Origin: Pseudomonadota bacterium
GTDB taxonomy: Bacteria > Bdellovibrionota > FAC87 > UBA2466
Direction of reading: 5' to 3'
Assembly: GCA_009927165.1 (NCBI GenBank)
Contig: RFNO01000068.1
Coordinates: 1-64,000, forward strand
Length of the DNA: 64,000 nt
Both the position numbers and the translations under genes were made by a program. Each line of letters opens with the position of its first letter. Within the stretch, counting starts at the first letter, position 1. Shown piece by piece: positions 43,099-52,039 of this stretch. The notes below the pieces were generated by a model. The model saw only the letters and a program-made list of their open reading frames with translations, made no database searches and was not told where the DNA came from.

Positions 43099-45212
43099 CC
43101 TCAACTCTTTTTCCCATACACGTCCGAACGTCTACTGGACTAGAGACTTTGCTGTTTAATGATTTGTCCGCTTTAGGCCTTCGAGAACTCAAAACAAAAC
43201 ATCGCTTGGTTACCGGGGTGGGCACCCAAAAACAGCTTTATAAAATTAATCTGTGGTCCCGAACAGCTATCCGCGTTTTTAAACCATTAGCTAGTTTTTC
43301 TGCTCCCACAGAAAAAACCTTCTATGACCATATCAAAGCTATCGATTGGTCCCCATGGCTCTCAGCCAGCGGAACTTTAGCGATTGATAGCCATGTCCAT
43401 TCTTCCTTCACTACTCATTCTCTCTACATATCTCAGCTTGCTAAAGATGCAATATGCGACCAGTTCCGAGAACAAAGCGGGAAAAGGCCTTCGGTTGATC
43501 TCGAGAGACCGGATCTCAGACTCTCGATCAATCTGTTTAAAAACCACGTGGAGCTATTTTTGGATTCTTCCGGAGATTCTCTCCACAAAAGAGGTTATCG
43601 AAAGAAAACGGGAGTGGCCCCACTGAACGAAAGCTTAGCAGCCGGTATTATTGCTCTATCACATTGGAATGGGGAGACTCCTCTTTTAGATCCCATGACA
43701 GGCTCCGGTACTCTGGCCATTGAAGCTGCTCTTATAGCTACCAACACAGCTCCTGGACTTTTCAGAAGTCGGTTCGGTTTCCAGAATTGGAAAGATTACG
43801 ATTCTGTACTCTTTGACACTTTAGTCGCTGAAGCCAGAAATGCAGTTCGCCCCATTTCATCTCCAAAAGTATTTGCATCTGATCATGATCCTCGCATGAT
43901 CACCATTGCAAGTGACAATATTGCTCGAGCCGGAATGGAACACGTTATTTCACTTTCTCAAAAAGACTTTTTTAGCATTGATTCCCTCCCCAGCTCCTCA
44001 GGAGTCGTTGTTATGAATCCCCCTTACGACGAGCGGATGGAAGTACGCAATATTGCCGAACACTACTCCCAGCTCGGAGCACACTTAAAACAGCGTTTTG
44101 GAGGATGGAAATCTTTTATTCTTACCAGCAACTTAGAGGCTGCAAAAGATGTTGGCCTGCGAGCGGCAAACAAGTTTCCCCTCAATAATGGCGCCCTCGA
44201 ATGCCTCTTACTCGAGTATGAAATAAATTCTCAGCAAGCTTCACCCTCTTCGGTCAAAAGCCCTGTAGAAGAGAACCCTGTCTGGATAGAAAAAGCTACT
44301 GTTTTCACCAATCGCCTGCAAAAGAACTACAAGCACCTAAACAAATGGGCAAAACGTGACAACGTAAGTTGCTGGCGTGTTTATGACCGAGACATTCCCG
44401 AATTTCCTTTTATCATCGATCTGTTTGAGGACTATCTACATTTTGCTGAAGTCCCCAGAAATCATGAGCACACTCCTTTAGAACACCAACGCTATTTGAA
44501 TCTAATGACTCGAATGTGCGCCGAAAGGCTCGGTTTCTCCGAGGAAAGAACTATTCTAAAAATCAGACAGTCATCAAAGCCTCCCCAAGAAGCATCGGCT
44601 CCCGCCATTGAAGTAAGAGAAAATGGCAAGAAGTTCCTGGTGAATCTTATTGATTACGTAGATGTGGGATTATTCTTGGAACAAAGAGAAATTCGAAAAT
44701 TTATTGGCGAACAGTGCAAGGGAAAAGATTTTCTCAATCTTTTTGGTTTTACTGGTACCGCGAGCGTTTATGCTGCCTTAGGAGGAGCCCATTCAACCAC
44801 AACTGTGGATGCATCCATTACTTATCTTTCCTGGGCTGAGCAGAATTTTAAATTAAATGGGCTAATTAAGAGCAAGAATCACACTTCCCGTTCGGATGTT
44901 GTGGAATTCCTCAAGACTACTGATCTGCAGTTTGATTTTTGTTGGGTGGATCCCCCAGTCCGATTTGTAAATCGCCAATTGGGAACTGATTTTAATGTTC
45001 AGGACAATCACGTCGAACTTATCACGTCAGTGTTAAATCGAATGAGAAATCGCGGAACAGTTCTTTTCACTACTTCTGCACGAAGTTTTGTTTTTGCCGA
45101 AAGTGCCATAAAGAACTTGGGGATCCAGGTTCTTGATATGACTCCACCCCTCACCCCTCTCGATTTTTCGAGAAGTCAGCCTTTTCAGGCGTGGCTATTA
45201 ACTCGAAGCTGA
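43095..45212 (+). CDS. rlmKL: 23S rRNA bifunctional methyltransferase RlmKL
   Basis: 705 residues, the length of the fused E. coli enzyme. N-terminal THUMP region, RlmL domain with LLDPMTGSGTLAIEAA and MNPPYDERM (m2G2445), and C-terminal RlmK domain with LFGFTGTASVYAALGGA and FCWVDPPVRF (m7G2069). Coupled to the upstream RNA methyltransferase by ATGA, so the two rRNA enzymes form an operon. The C-terminus ends ten bp from the convergent dabA. Confidence 0.93.
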   Translation: MTSTLFPIHVRTSTGLETLLFNDLSALGLRELKTKHRLVTGVGTQKQLYKINLWSRTAIRVFKPLASFSAPTEKTFYDHIKAIDWSPWLSASGTLAIDSHVHSSFTTHSLYISQLAKDAICDQFREQSGKRPSVDLERPDLRLSINLFKNHVELFLDSSGDSLHKRGYRKKTGVAPLNESLAAGIIALSHWNGETPLLDPMTGSGTLAIEAALIATNTAPGLFRSRFGFQNWKDYDSVLFDTLVAEARNAVRPISSPKVFASDHDPRMITIASDNIARAGMEHVISLSQKDFFSIDSLPSSSGVVVMNPPYDERMEVRNIAEHYSQLGAHLKQRFGGWKSFILTSNLEAAKDVGLRAANKFPLNNGALECLLLEYEINSQQASPSSVKSPVEENPVWIEKATVFTNRLQKNYKHLNKWAKRDNVSCWRVYDRDIPEFPFIIDLFEDYLHFAEVPRNHEHTPLEHQRYLNLMTRMCAERLGFSEERTILKIRQSSKPPQEASAPAIEVRENGKKFLVNLIDYVDVGLFLEQREIRKFIGEQCKGKDFLNLFGFTGTASVYAALGGAHSTTTVDASITYLSWAEQNFKLNGLIKSKNHTSRSDVVEFLKTTDLQFDFCWVDPPVRFVNRQLGTDFNVQDNHVELITSVLNRMRNRGTVLFTTSARSFVFAESAIKNLGIQVLDMTPPLTPLDFSRSQPFQAWLLTRS

Positions 45213-45221
45213 ATCTCCAGT

Positions 45222-47801
45222 TTAATATCGTTCTGGGACCCATTCCAGCGAGGGACTCAGTCGATAGAATCGATTATCTGCCGGATCCAAAGCGACTAGA
45301 CGAATCCACTCATTTGAGACCAATTTTTTCACCGATTCGTGCTTGGTTACTAGACGAGCAATCCTGTCCCTAGGCGCCTCGATAATCGAAAGAAGTCTCA
45401 TGGGTTCATGGACCCACTCCTTCCCATTATTGACTGATTGAAGCGGCAATCCAATTTTTAAGTCGCTCACATTTCCCTGCATCACACCGAGTTTTCCCAC
45501 AACATTGTGAATGGTTTTATTGCCGCTTCCAAACACATCGTTATCGACTGTCGAGAAATAATATTGGGTATTGATCCATTCGGCCACAATCATGGGAGCC
45601 GTCATGATCACTTCCAGCGCACTTCCCGTTGTGTCGGTTTTCCAGTCGTAGGAATGAAGGAAGGTGCGCGACTCTAAATCTACACCCTTGGTTAGACTCC
45701 TTTTTGCCACGATGAATGCTGCATTCCCAGCCAGCCCCCACTCGGGACGAGCTTCTGACCAGTCTAAAGAACGTCGAGCCACTTCTTTTACGGCTTCGTA
45801 GTGAGTGGGAGCTGGATTATCAAATCTTTGAGTACGCTCCCAGTTCAAAAACTCTTTGGCTTCTTTTAGAGCAACTTTTAAAAGAGCAATATCCCGCAAA
45901 TGAGTTACAGGCAAACTTTCCTGGTCAAAGAAAGTCAATTCGTCTGTTGCCGTATTATGCTCGGCCGCTACAAAGATAGTATCCTCAGGTATTTTGATTC
46001 CTCTCTGGGCAAGAGCTTCCCTCACTTGGCTATTATTAAAGATCTGAGAAGCAATTCTCGCATTGGGAGCCCCTCTATGACCACCACAAGCGCCGCAATC
46101 AAGTGCGGAAGCATAGGCATTATTGGTAGTAGTACTTCCATGGCCACAAAGGAGGACAACCCGCGCAAAGTTTTCGAGCAGCCCCATTATTCGCAATGAA
46201 TTTTCAGCAATCGCCAGCTGATCCTTAAAGGGAATTCCAGATACATAGCGATGGTTGGTGGTTCCGCTCTGCTCGGCCAGGGAAGGTCTAGTTTTTAATG
46301 CGGGAGTTGGTAGTTTCCATTTTAAAGAAGGAATAAAGCTTCGTAAGGCCATTGAAACAAAACCAAGGCCCCCGATTGTTTCAACCAGTGCGAAGGGAGA
46401 TACAGACGTATCTTTTACTTCATGGATGGCTTCTTCTAAGGCTCGTTTATTTTCCAAAGCACTAAGGTACCGATGGGCCTCTTTGGAACTTTTTACCGTG
46501 GGCTCATCTGAGACCAGATATTTCGGTCGAATCAGAACAGGGCACTGAGAGGAGGGCTCGTGGGAACCAAACTCTTGATGAGCCAACGGAATGGCAAAGA
46601 ATCCGGCAAAACCATAAGTATCATAATTACCCACATACTCCAGATTTCGACGAAATGCTTCAGACCTTACGTCGATACAAAACACCGCTTGAGCTTGTGG
46701 CCTTATCACTGCTCGGTCCTCAGTAGCTATCGTAAGTTCTCTGGATTTCCGTAGCTTCTGAAATAGGCGGTCCCGATAATTTTTTTCAAAAGCCTCTAAC
46801 CAGACCATTCCGATTCCAGGGAAACGTGCAGCACCGGCTTCTTTCTCCTCAATAAGGCTTTGTTTCGCGAGTGCCATGATGCTTTCCCAAGGTTTTGAAC
46901 TCAAGTCCTGTTTCCCAAGTACTTGACAGGAACCGGCGCTGTCGTAAGCAAGTCTTACTGCCAGAAAATCAATCAGAGGTAATGATTTATCAGTGCCGTG
47001 CTGAAAGTTCTGTTCAGCTCCTAAGTGCGCCAGCATTCCCGACCAACCCGGGGAAGCCGCTAAATGACGAGCCAGATAATCTCGGCAGTGGTGCTCCGGC
47101 ACTTCCAATCGCTTCAGCATTTGCTTAATTGCTTGAAGACTATCGGAAGGCAACTCTTTTACATAGTCTCGGAATCCAGTGATGCCAGCTCGCTCAAAGC
47201 TTAGATCGTAAATAACAAGATTCTTCCAAGCGCTATATAATCCCAATTCTTTTCCCGGCATGGTCCATGCTGCTTCTCCTCTGTCCAAATAAGAAGCACA
47301 CCACTTTGTAATTTCAGCTTGCATGGTGGGATAAAGACGACTTCCCTTGAGTTGATCTGCCCACTCCGAAACCAAAAGAAATACTTCTTGAAGAGGTTGC
47401 TTCGCATCGGAAGCGTTTTTAAACACTTCCTCAACCAATACCATCATCAAGTCTTCCGGGGTTCCCGAGAGTTTACGTTCTTTTATTACTTCGAGAATGT
47501 CTGACGGTTTCACCCGACCTTGTAAATAATGGTGATGAAAATATTCGAGATCTGGAAGTGCTTTCGCGTGAAAGAGCTTCTTGGCAATCTCAACAGCTTG
47601 AGAAAAAGGATTAGATTCATATCCCTGCAGCGGATTAACTGCAATGAAGTTCGCAAGGGGCCACATGGGAGCTACTTTCGAACACACCTCTCTCACTAAA
47701 GTGCTCAAATCTATTTCACTTACTTGGTAAGCTCCCATCTTATCTGTCTGGTTTAAGAGCGCTAACGTTCTTCTTGTCGCTTCAATGTTTTGGGTAAACA
47801 C
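45222..47801 (-). CDS. dabA: DabA: inorganic carbon accumulation subunit (DUF2309)
   Basis: 859 residues. Zinc-site residues are intact: Cys375 and Asp377 in CIDVRSE, His554 in LLCGHGS and Cys569 in ALDCGACGG. The H-to-C spacing of 15 matches the studied DabA. This beta-carbonic-anhydrase-like subunit, with DabB, drives one-way CO2 hydration to bicarbonate using the ion gradient. The GTG start at 47801 has AAGGAGGAG five bases upstream, inside the end of dabB (40-bp overlap), so the two are coupled. Confidence 0.93.
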   Translation of the reverse strand: MFTQNIEATRRTLALLNQTDKMGAYQVSEIDLSTLVREVCSKVAPMWPLANFIAVNPLQGYESNPFSQAVEIAKKLFHAKALPDLEYFHHHYLQGRVKPSDILEVIKERKLSGTPEDLMMVLVEEVFKNASDAKQPLQEVFLLVSEWADQLKGSRLYPTMQAEITKWCASYLDRGEAAWTMPGKELGLYSAWKNLVIYDLSFERAGITGFRDYVKELPSDSLQAIKQMLKRLEVPEHHCRDYLARHLAASPGWSGMLAHLGAEQNFQHGTDKSLPLIDFLAVRLAYDSAGSCQVLGKQDLSSKPWESIMALAKQSLIEEKEAGAARFPGIGMVWLEAFEKNYRDRLFQKLRKSRELTIATEDRAVIRPQAQAVFCIDVRSEAFRRNLEYVGNYDTYGFAGFFAIPLAHQEFGSHEPSSQCPVLIRPKYLVSDEPTVKSSKEAHRYLSALENKRALEEAIHEVKDTSVSPFALVETIGGLGFVSMALRSFIPSLKWKLPTPALKTRPSLAEQSGTTNHRYVSGIPFKDQLAIAENSLRIMGLLENFARVVLLCGHGSTTTNNAYASALDCGACGGHRGAPNARIASQIFNNSQVREALAQRGIKIPEDTIFVAAEHNTATDELTFFDQESLPVTHLRDIALLKVALKEAKEFLNWERTQRFDNPAPTHYEAVKEVARRSLDWSEARPEWGLAGNAAFIVAKRSLTKGVDLESRTFLHSYDWKTDTTGSALEVIMTAPMIVAEWINTQYYFSTVDNDVFGSGNKTIHNVVGKLGVMQGNVSDLKIGLPLQSVNNGKEWVHEPMRLLSIIEAPRDRIARLVTKHESVKKLVSNEWIRLVALDPADNRFYRLSPSLEWVPERY

Positions 47802-49504
47802 AGTATCTCCTCCTTGTCCTGACTCTTTAATTGTTGGTTCCTATATTTTTTTTGAATTGCCATAGTTTCGAAGCTTGGCATGAGTCGACTTCTCCCCAAG
47901 ACTTTTGAGACCATTTTTTGCCAGATTTGCTCGATGTAAAAGTGATTCAAGCACAGCACGTACCATTTGCGAGCCCACTTTTGGTCGGGTTGTGAACGAG
48001 CAACTTCCACCAACAAATAGGCAATAACAAATATGAAACCAACGATTGTAACGAGAACTGGACTGAGCTCAGTTACCATGGGTTCGAGACCCTCTGGATC
48101 GAGTACAGGAGCTAAGAATGCTCCTATCCCATCAAGCGCAGTCCAATAAACACACATTCCTAAGAAAGTTAGCATTGAAAGAGAAGAAATCGACTTAAAA
48201 GACCCTTTCACTGATAAAGCTGTACCAATAAACTGAGTTGAGGCTACCCATAAAAAGATAGCTAGAAAAAAACCGCCCGGTTTTTGAGCAAGATCAACTT
48301 TCATCAACACAACACTCCCCACCAACAAGGCCATTGAGATAAGCGCAGCGGGAAACTTAGATAGTGGGGGCAGTTTCTTTGACTCGCCCCCAGTTTTGGG
48401 TATGAAGGGGGAATGATCGATATTTCCAGCAGCACTAAGGAATGCATTTGCCTTATAAAATCCATGCATCACTACATGCAGAACAGCTGCCGAGAAAGCG
48501 CCCAATCCACATTGCATCATCATGTAACCCATTTGCCCAATCGTGGAGAAGGCCAGTGAGCGCTTGATGTCTGTCTGGACTAAGTAAATCAGCCCCCCGA
48601 AGAATGCAGTTACCGCACCGACCGCAAACAAAACATGGAGAGCAAAACTTGCGTGGGAAACAATGGGGCTTAACCGTACGATTAAAAATCCTCCGGCATT
48701 AATGATCCCAGCGTGCATTAAAGCGGAAACTGGAGTGGGAGTCTCCATAGTGTCAGGTAACCAGATATGAAATGGGAATTGAGCCGACTTAGTCATCGCA
48801 CCTATCACATATAAGGAACCCACAAGAGCCGCCGGATTGAGAGACCATCCCAGAACACTTATAGGATCCCAAGCTCCGTGCGTTCTCACGATTTCAAAAA
48901 TGTCACGAAATTCAAAGGTGCCAAAGACTGTATAAGTCAACACCAGTGCCGCAACTAGCGCTGTGTCTCCGATACGACTGATGACAAATTTTCTCCAAGC
49001 AGCTTTTTGAGCCGATTCCCGCTCAGGAAAATGAAGCAAAAGCCGGTGGACACCAGAGCTAACAAGAAACCACGATAAAGTCAGAGCTAGTAAGTTTCGG
49101 CTGATTACGAAGAGAGTAACCGAGAAAAGTACGAAAGAAAGCCAAGTAAAGAAACGGCCCTGCCGTTGATCCCCGTCGAGATATCTCACGGAGTATTTCT
49201 GAACCACAAAGCCAATAGAAGTGATGAGTAACACCGACAGTAAGGAAAGCCGATCAACGTAAACCCCAACCGAAAAGTGAAACGAGGAAGGGTTACCTAT
49301 TATTCCCCAGATTTGGTCCACCGTGCCCTGATGAACAACACCCACTGCAAGTACTAAAGCTGATAAAAACGCGAGACCTGCCGCCGCAAGGGACAATCGT
49401 CTCATTTTTTGAGGGGAACTCTGTAATCCTGATAGGCCTATCACGCTGACTAGGAAGGGGGCCCCAATTAAAAATAACGTTGCACTTGAGAAGAGTGAGC
49501 TCAT
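47762..49504 (-). CDS. dabB: DabB: proton-translocating NuoL-like membrane subunit
   Basis: 580 residues, about 14 membrane helices. Antiporter-like motifs: VDRLSLLSVLLI, GAMTKSAQFPFHIWLPDTME, PTPVSALMHAGIINAGGFL and HGFYKANAFLSAAG. It looks like NuoL but shorter, and stands next to dabA, so DabB is the right call. TGGAGG precedes the ATG. A LysR-type operator-like repeat lies 60-82 bp upstream. A membrane partner for CO2 hydration. Confidence 0.92.
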   Translation of the reverse strand: MSSLFSSATLFLIGAPFLVSVIGLSGLQSSPQKMRRLSLAAAGLAFLSALVLAVGVVHQGTVDQIWGIIGNPSSFHFSVGVYVDRLSLLSVLLITSIGFVVQKYSVRYLDGDQRQGRFFTWLSFVLFSVTLFVISRNLLALTLSWFLVSSGVHRLLLHFPERESAQKAAWRKFVISRIGDTALVAALVLTYTVFGTFEFRDIFEIVRTHGAWDPISVLGWSLNPAALVGSLYVIGAMTKSAQFPFHIWLPDTMETPTPVSALMHAGIINAGGFLIVRLSPIVSHASFALHVLFAVGAVTAFFGGLIYLVQTDIKRSLAFSTIGQMGYMMMQCGLGAFSAAVLHVVMHGFYKANAFLSAAGNIDHSPFIPKTGGESKKLPPLSKFPAALISMALLVGSVVLMKVDLAQKPGGFFLAIFLWVASTQFIGTALSVKGSFKSISSLSMLTFLGMCVYWTALDGIGAFLAPVLDPEGLEPMVTELSPVLVTIVGFIFVIAYLLVEVARSQPDQKWARKWYVLCLNHFYIEQIWQKMVSKVLGRSRLMPSFETMAIQKKYRNQQLKSQDKEEILCLPKTLKRQEER

Positions 49505-49562
49505 CTAGGAATCCTCCATAATTCGTTTTCTGAATATACGGAATCAGGAGGTATTTTAAAAA

Positions 49563-49586
49563 ATAGATAATAAGTATTTTTTGTAT
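49563..49586. promoter_or_regulatory. Second copy of the LysR-type inverted repeat, upstream of dabB
   Basis: ATAGATAA at 49563-49570, eight bases, then TTTTGTAT at 49579-49586. The left arm equals that of the terC/lysR site and the right arm differs at two of eight positions. The flanking bases (A before, CG after) also agree. Lies 59 bp before the dabB ATG. Confidence 0.5.
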
Positions 49587-49602
49587 CGTTTTTGGAAATG
49601 CA

Positions 49603-50985
49603 TCACAAATCGGGGTAACTCTCGCCCAAAGCGGCTTTTAAGCTAGCGATACTTTTTTGGTAGTCAGTAAGGGCCTCTAATTCCCGAATAGCGGCATCTG
49701 CAGTAGCTTGTTCACGTAGGTTTACGAATAATTGATTGCTGTCTCCGTGTCGAAAACGTTCCCGTTCACCTTGTTCCATTTTTTTAGCTAACTCCAACTC
49801 TCGGTGGGTCACTTCAGCTCTCATGGCAGCTGCGTTTAGAGCCGAACGTGCATCTCGCACTTCCATGGCCACCCTATCTCGTAAAAACTTCTCTTGAAGC
49901 TCCAACCTCATTGTTGTTGCCAATGCTGAGTCTTCCCTACCGCCAGCAACGTTTGCCTGCAGAGGAATTTCTATTAATACTCCAGCTTCAACTTGGGTTC
50001 CGTTGCGACTGGGGTCCCCTTCCCTGAGACTTCGCACTGCTTGGAGTTGAACATCGAGCTTTGGCCCTGTTTGATTTCCAGCCAATAAAAGCTCTACGTT
50101 GTTCTGTGTTTTGAGAGGGCCAAATCGAAGCAGGTCCGGTCGTGTTTGGAGGGCTTTTTCGACACCTTCCGGGGGCTCCTGGCTTCGATCGATTGAAGGA
50201 AGTTCCAAACCAAGTCTATCTTCTCCAGGAAAAATCGGATTTCCCTCAGGGTCTCGAAAAAACATCCCGAGTTCAAGTGTTGCTTGTTGAAGGCTTCGCT
50301 CGGCACTAATGAGCTGGGATCTTCTTTGCAGAATGGCTCTTTCGTTATCTCTTCTTTCAAATTCAGGAAGGTCGCCATGACGAACCCTTTCGGCAAGCCC
50401 TGAATCGCGGTCTTCCGCAATTTTTAGCAGAATTCGATAAATTTCAACCCGTTTACCGGCGGCTACCCAATCCCAAAATCGATGAGTAGCGGAACGAACC
50501 GCATCTAATCTTTGTTGCGATACTTGAGTGTTCGCAATATTTAATCCTAATTGGGCACGTTGGATGTTGGCTCGTCTTCGATCAATTGGGCCATCCCGAA
50601 GCAGAGGGACGCTCAATCCGGCTCGGATCTCCCCTCCGGGGTTGGTTTCAAGCTTACCATCGTAAATCGCAAATTTTCCTTCTCCTAGACGGTATCCTGC
50701 AAAAAGATTAGTTCCCCAAAAAGGTGTAGGCTGCTCGACCACCGAATCGATTCTTTCATTCTGGTAATAGCCTACAAACGAACTGACTAATCGGGTCTTC
50801 CACTGAATATCAAACGCACCTTGAGAAGCTCTCAATTCTCCTTGAGCCGCTTCAAGATCACGATGAACTCCCTCCAACAGAGGATACTTTTCTTTCACAC
50901 TTTGTAGCACTTCTCCGAGAGTCAACGGCGCAGCAAACACGTCTGCGGATACAAAGAGCAATGCGAGCGATAGCACCATTCGCAT
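49603..50985 (-). CDS. TolC-type outer-membrane efflux protein
   Basis: 460 residues with a signal peptide (VLSLALLFVSADVFA). Coiled-coil helices of the TolC/OEP fold (EVLQSVKEKYPLLEGVHRDL, LELAKKMEQGERERFRHGD). Forms the outer-membrane channel of the adjacent ABC/HlyD exporter. Starts one base after the HlyD stop; operon order terC, ABC, HlyD, TolC. Function is clear; the exported substrate is not. Confidence 0.88.
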   Translation of the reverse strand: MRMVLSLALLFVSADVFAAPLTLGEVLQSVKEKYPLLEGVHRDLEAAQGELRASQGAFDIQWKTRLVSSFVGYYQNERIDSVVEQPTPFWGTNLFAGYRLGEGKFAIYDGKLETNPGGEIRAGLSVPLLRDGPIDRRRANIQRAQLGLNIANTQVSQQRLDAVRSATHRFWDWVAAGKRVEIYRILLKIAEDRDSGLAERVRHGDLPEFERRDNERAILQRRSQLISAERSLQQATLELGMFFRDPEGNPIFPGEDRLGLELPSIDRSQEPPEGVEKALQTRPDLLRFGPLKTQNNVELLLAGNQTGPKLDVQLQAVRSLREGDPSRNGTQVEAGVLIEIPLQANVAGGREDSALATTMRLELQEKFLRDRVAMEVRDARSALNAAAMRAEVTHRELELAKKMEQGERERFRHGDSNQLFVNLREQATADAAIRELEALTDYQKSIASLKAALGESYPDL

Positions 50986-50986
50986 T

Positions 50987-52039
50987 TTACGATTTACCTC
51001 CCCCTGAAACTGGCTTTACAGGTTCTGGAAATCCGGGGGGAAACCCGTTAAATCTTCTCCACAACTCATAGCCAAGAGTCACTCGATTGAGCAGAACCCA
51101 TCCTAACGCTCTTGCACCCTGACGAAGATAGGTTCCTTCGGGCCATGGTTCTTTATCCAAAGGGGTAATCACTATCCTAAATTTTCCTTGGCCATTATCA
51201 CTTGCATCAATAAGGGCAACTTTTCCGCCATAAGTTCCGTAGGCGGCTCCTGGCCAACCGCTGAATTGAATCGCAGGCCACCCTTCGAATTGTAGTCGAA
51301 CTTCGGCATTTTCTCGGATCAGGGGAACATCATTTCCTTGAATCCAGAGTTCTACCGCTCTCGATTCAGTCTCCGGAACCAAAACCGCAAGCATTTGCCC
51401 AGACTTTACGATCTGTGCCCCCTGCCCTGAAATAATTTTCAGAATAGTGCCTGGAACGGGAGCTTTCACTGATTGGGTTAACTGTCTGGATAGTCGAACA
51501 TCCATTCTGGCCAACTCGGCAGATGCATTTGCTTCGTCAACCAGAAATTTAGTGTAATCCAAATTAGCTTGCTCGAAAGCTCTTCGAGCACTCAATCCTT
51601 TTTTAACCAAGAGGTCTTGTCGATCGACATTAATTTTAGCCGTTTGTACAGCAGCTTCCGCCGCCATTACTCGCTTAGCTAGGGCATCTCGTTCCTGTCG
51701 GAGGCGTTCAATAATCTCAGGATCGTTATCCGAAAGATCCACAATGGGCTCTCCTTCTTTGATTTTAGACCCCTCAACTACGTGCCATTTCTGGATTCTT
51801 CCATCGATGGGAGCGTTGATCTCTTGAGCTCGATCATTTGGGGAATAAGCAATAACTCGTCCATTTCCCTTGGCTGTTTGTTGCCAAGGCAGGAGCAACA
51901 GTGCGATCCCGAGGATAACAAAAAGCAAGAAAAAGCCCCCAAAAAAAAGCCGATAATTCCTTCTGGGAATCACTCTATTTAAGGCAGAGGGAATAGGATT
52001 CAATGCCCTCACATGAAATTTTTCGGAACGGAGTGCCAT
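50987..52039 (-). CDS. HlyD-type periplasmic adaptor
   Basis: 350 residues. One N-terminal membrane helix (LFFGGFFLLFVILGIALLLL), biotinyl-lipoyl domain (INAPIDGRIQKWHVVEGSKI, then VKAPVPGTILKI), a coiled-coil hairpin and a beta-barrel end. Links the ABC pump to TolC. Its ATG shares one base with the ABC stop (TAATG). Shorter than classical HlyD (about 480), as in the MFP/EmrA-sized group. Confidence 0.88.
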   Translation of the reverse strand: MALRSEKFHVRALNPIPSALNRVIPRRNYRLFFGGFFLLFVILGIALLLLPWQQTAKGNGRVIAYSPNDRAQEINAPIDGRIQKWHVVEGSKIKEGEPIVDLSDNDPEIIERLRQERDALAKRVMAAEAAVQTAKINVDRQDLLVKKGLSARRAFEQANLDYTKFLVDEANASAELARMDVRLSRQLTQSVKAPVPGTILKIISGQGAQIVKSGQMLAVLVPETESRAVELWIQGNDVPLIRENAEVRLQFEGWPAIQFSGWPGAAYGTYGGKVALIDASDNGQGKFRIVITPLDKEPWPEGTYLRQGARALGWVLLNRVTLGYELWRRFNGFPPGFPEPVKPVSGGGKS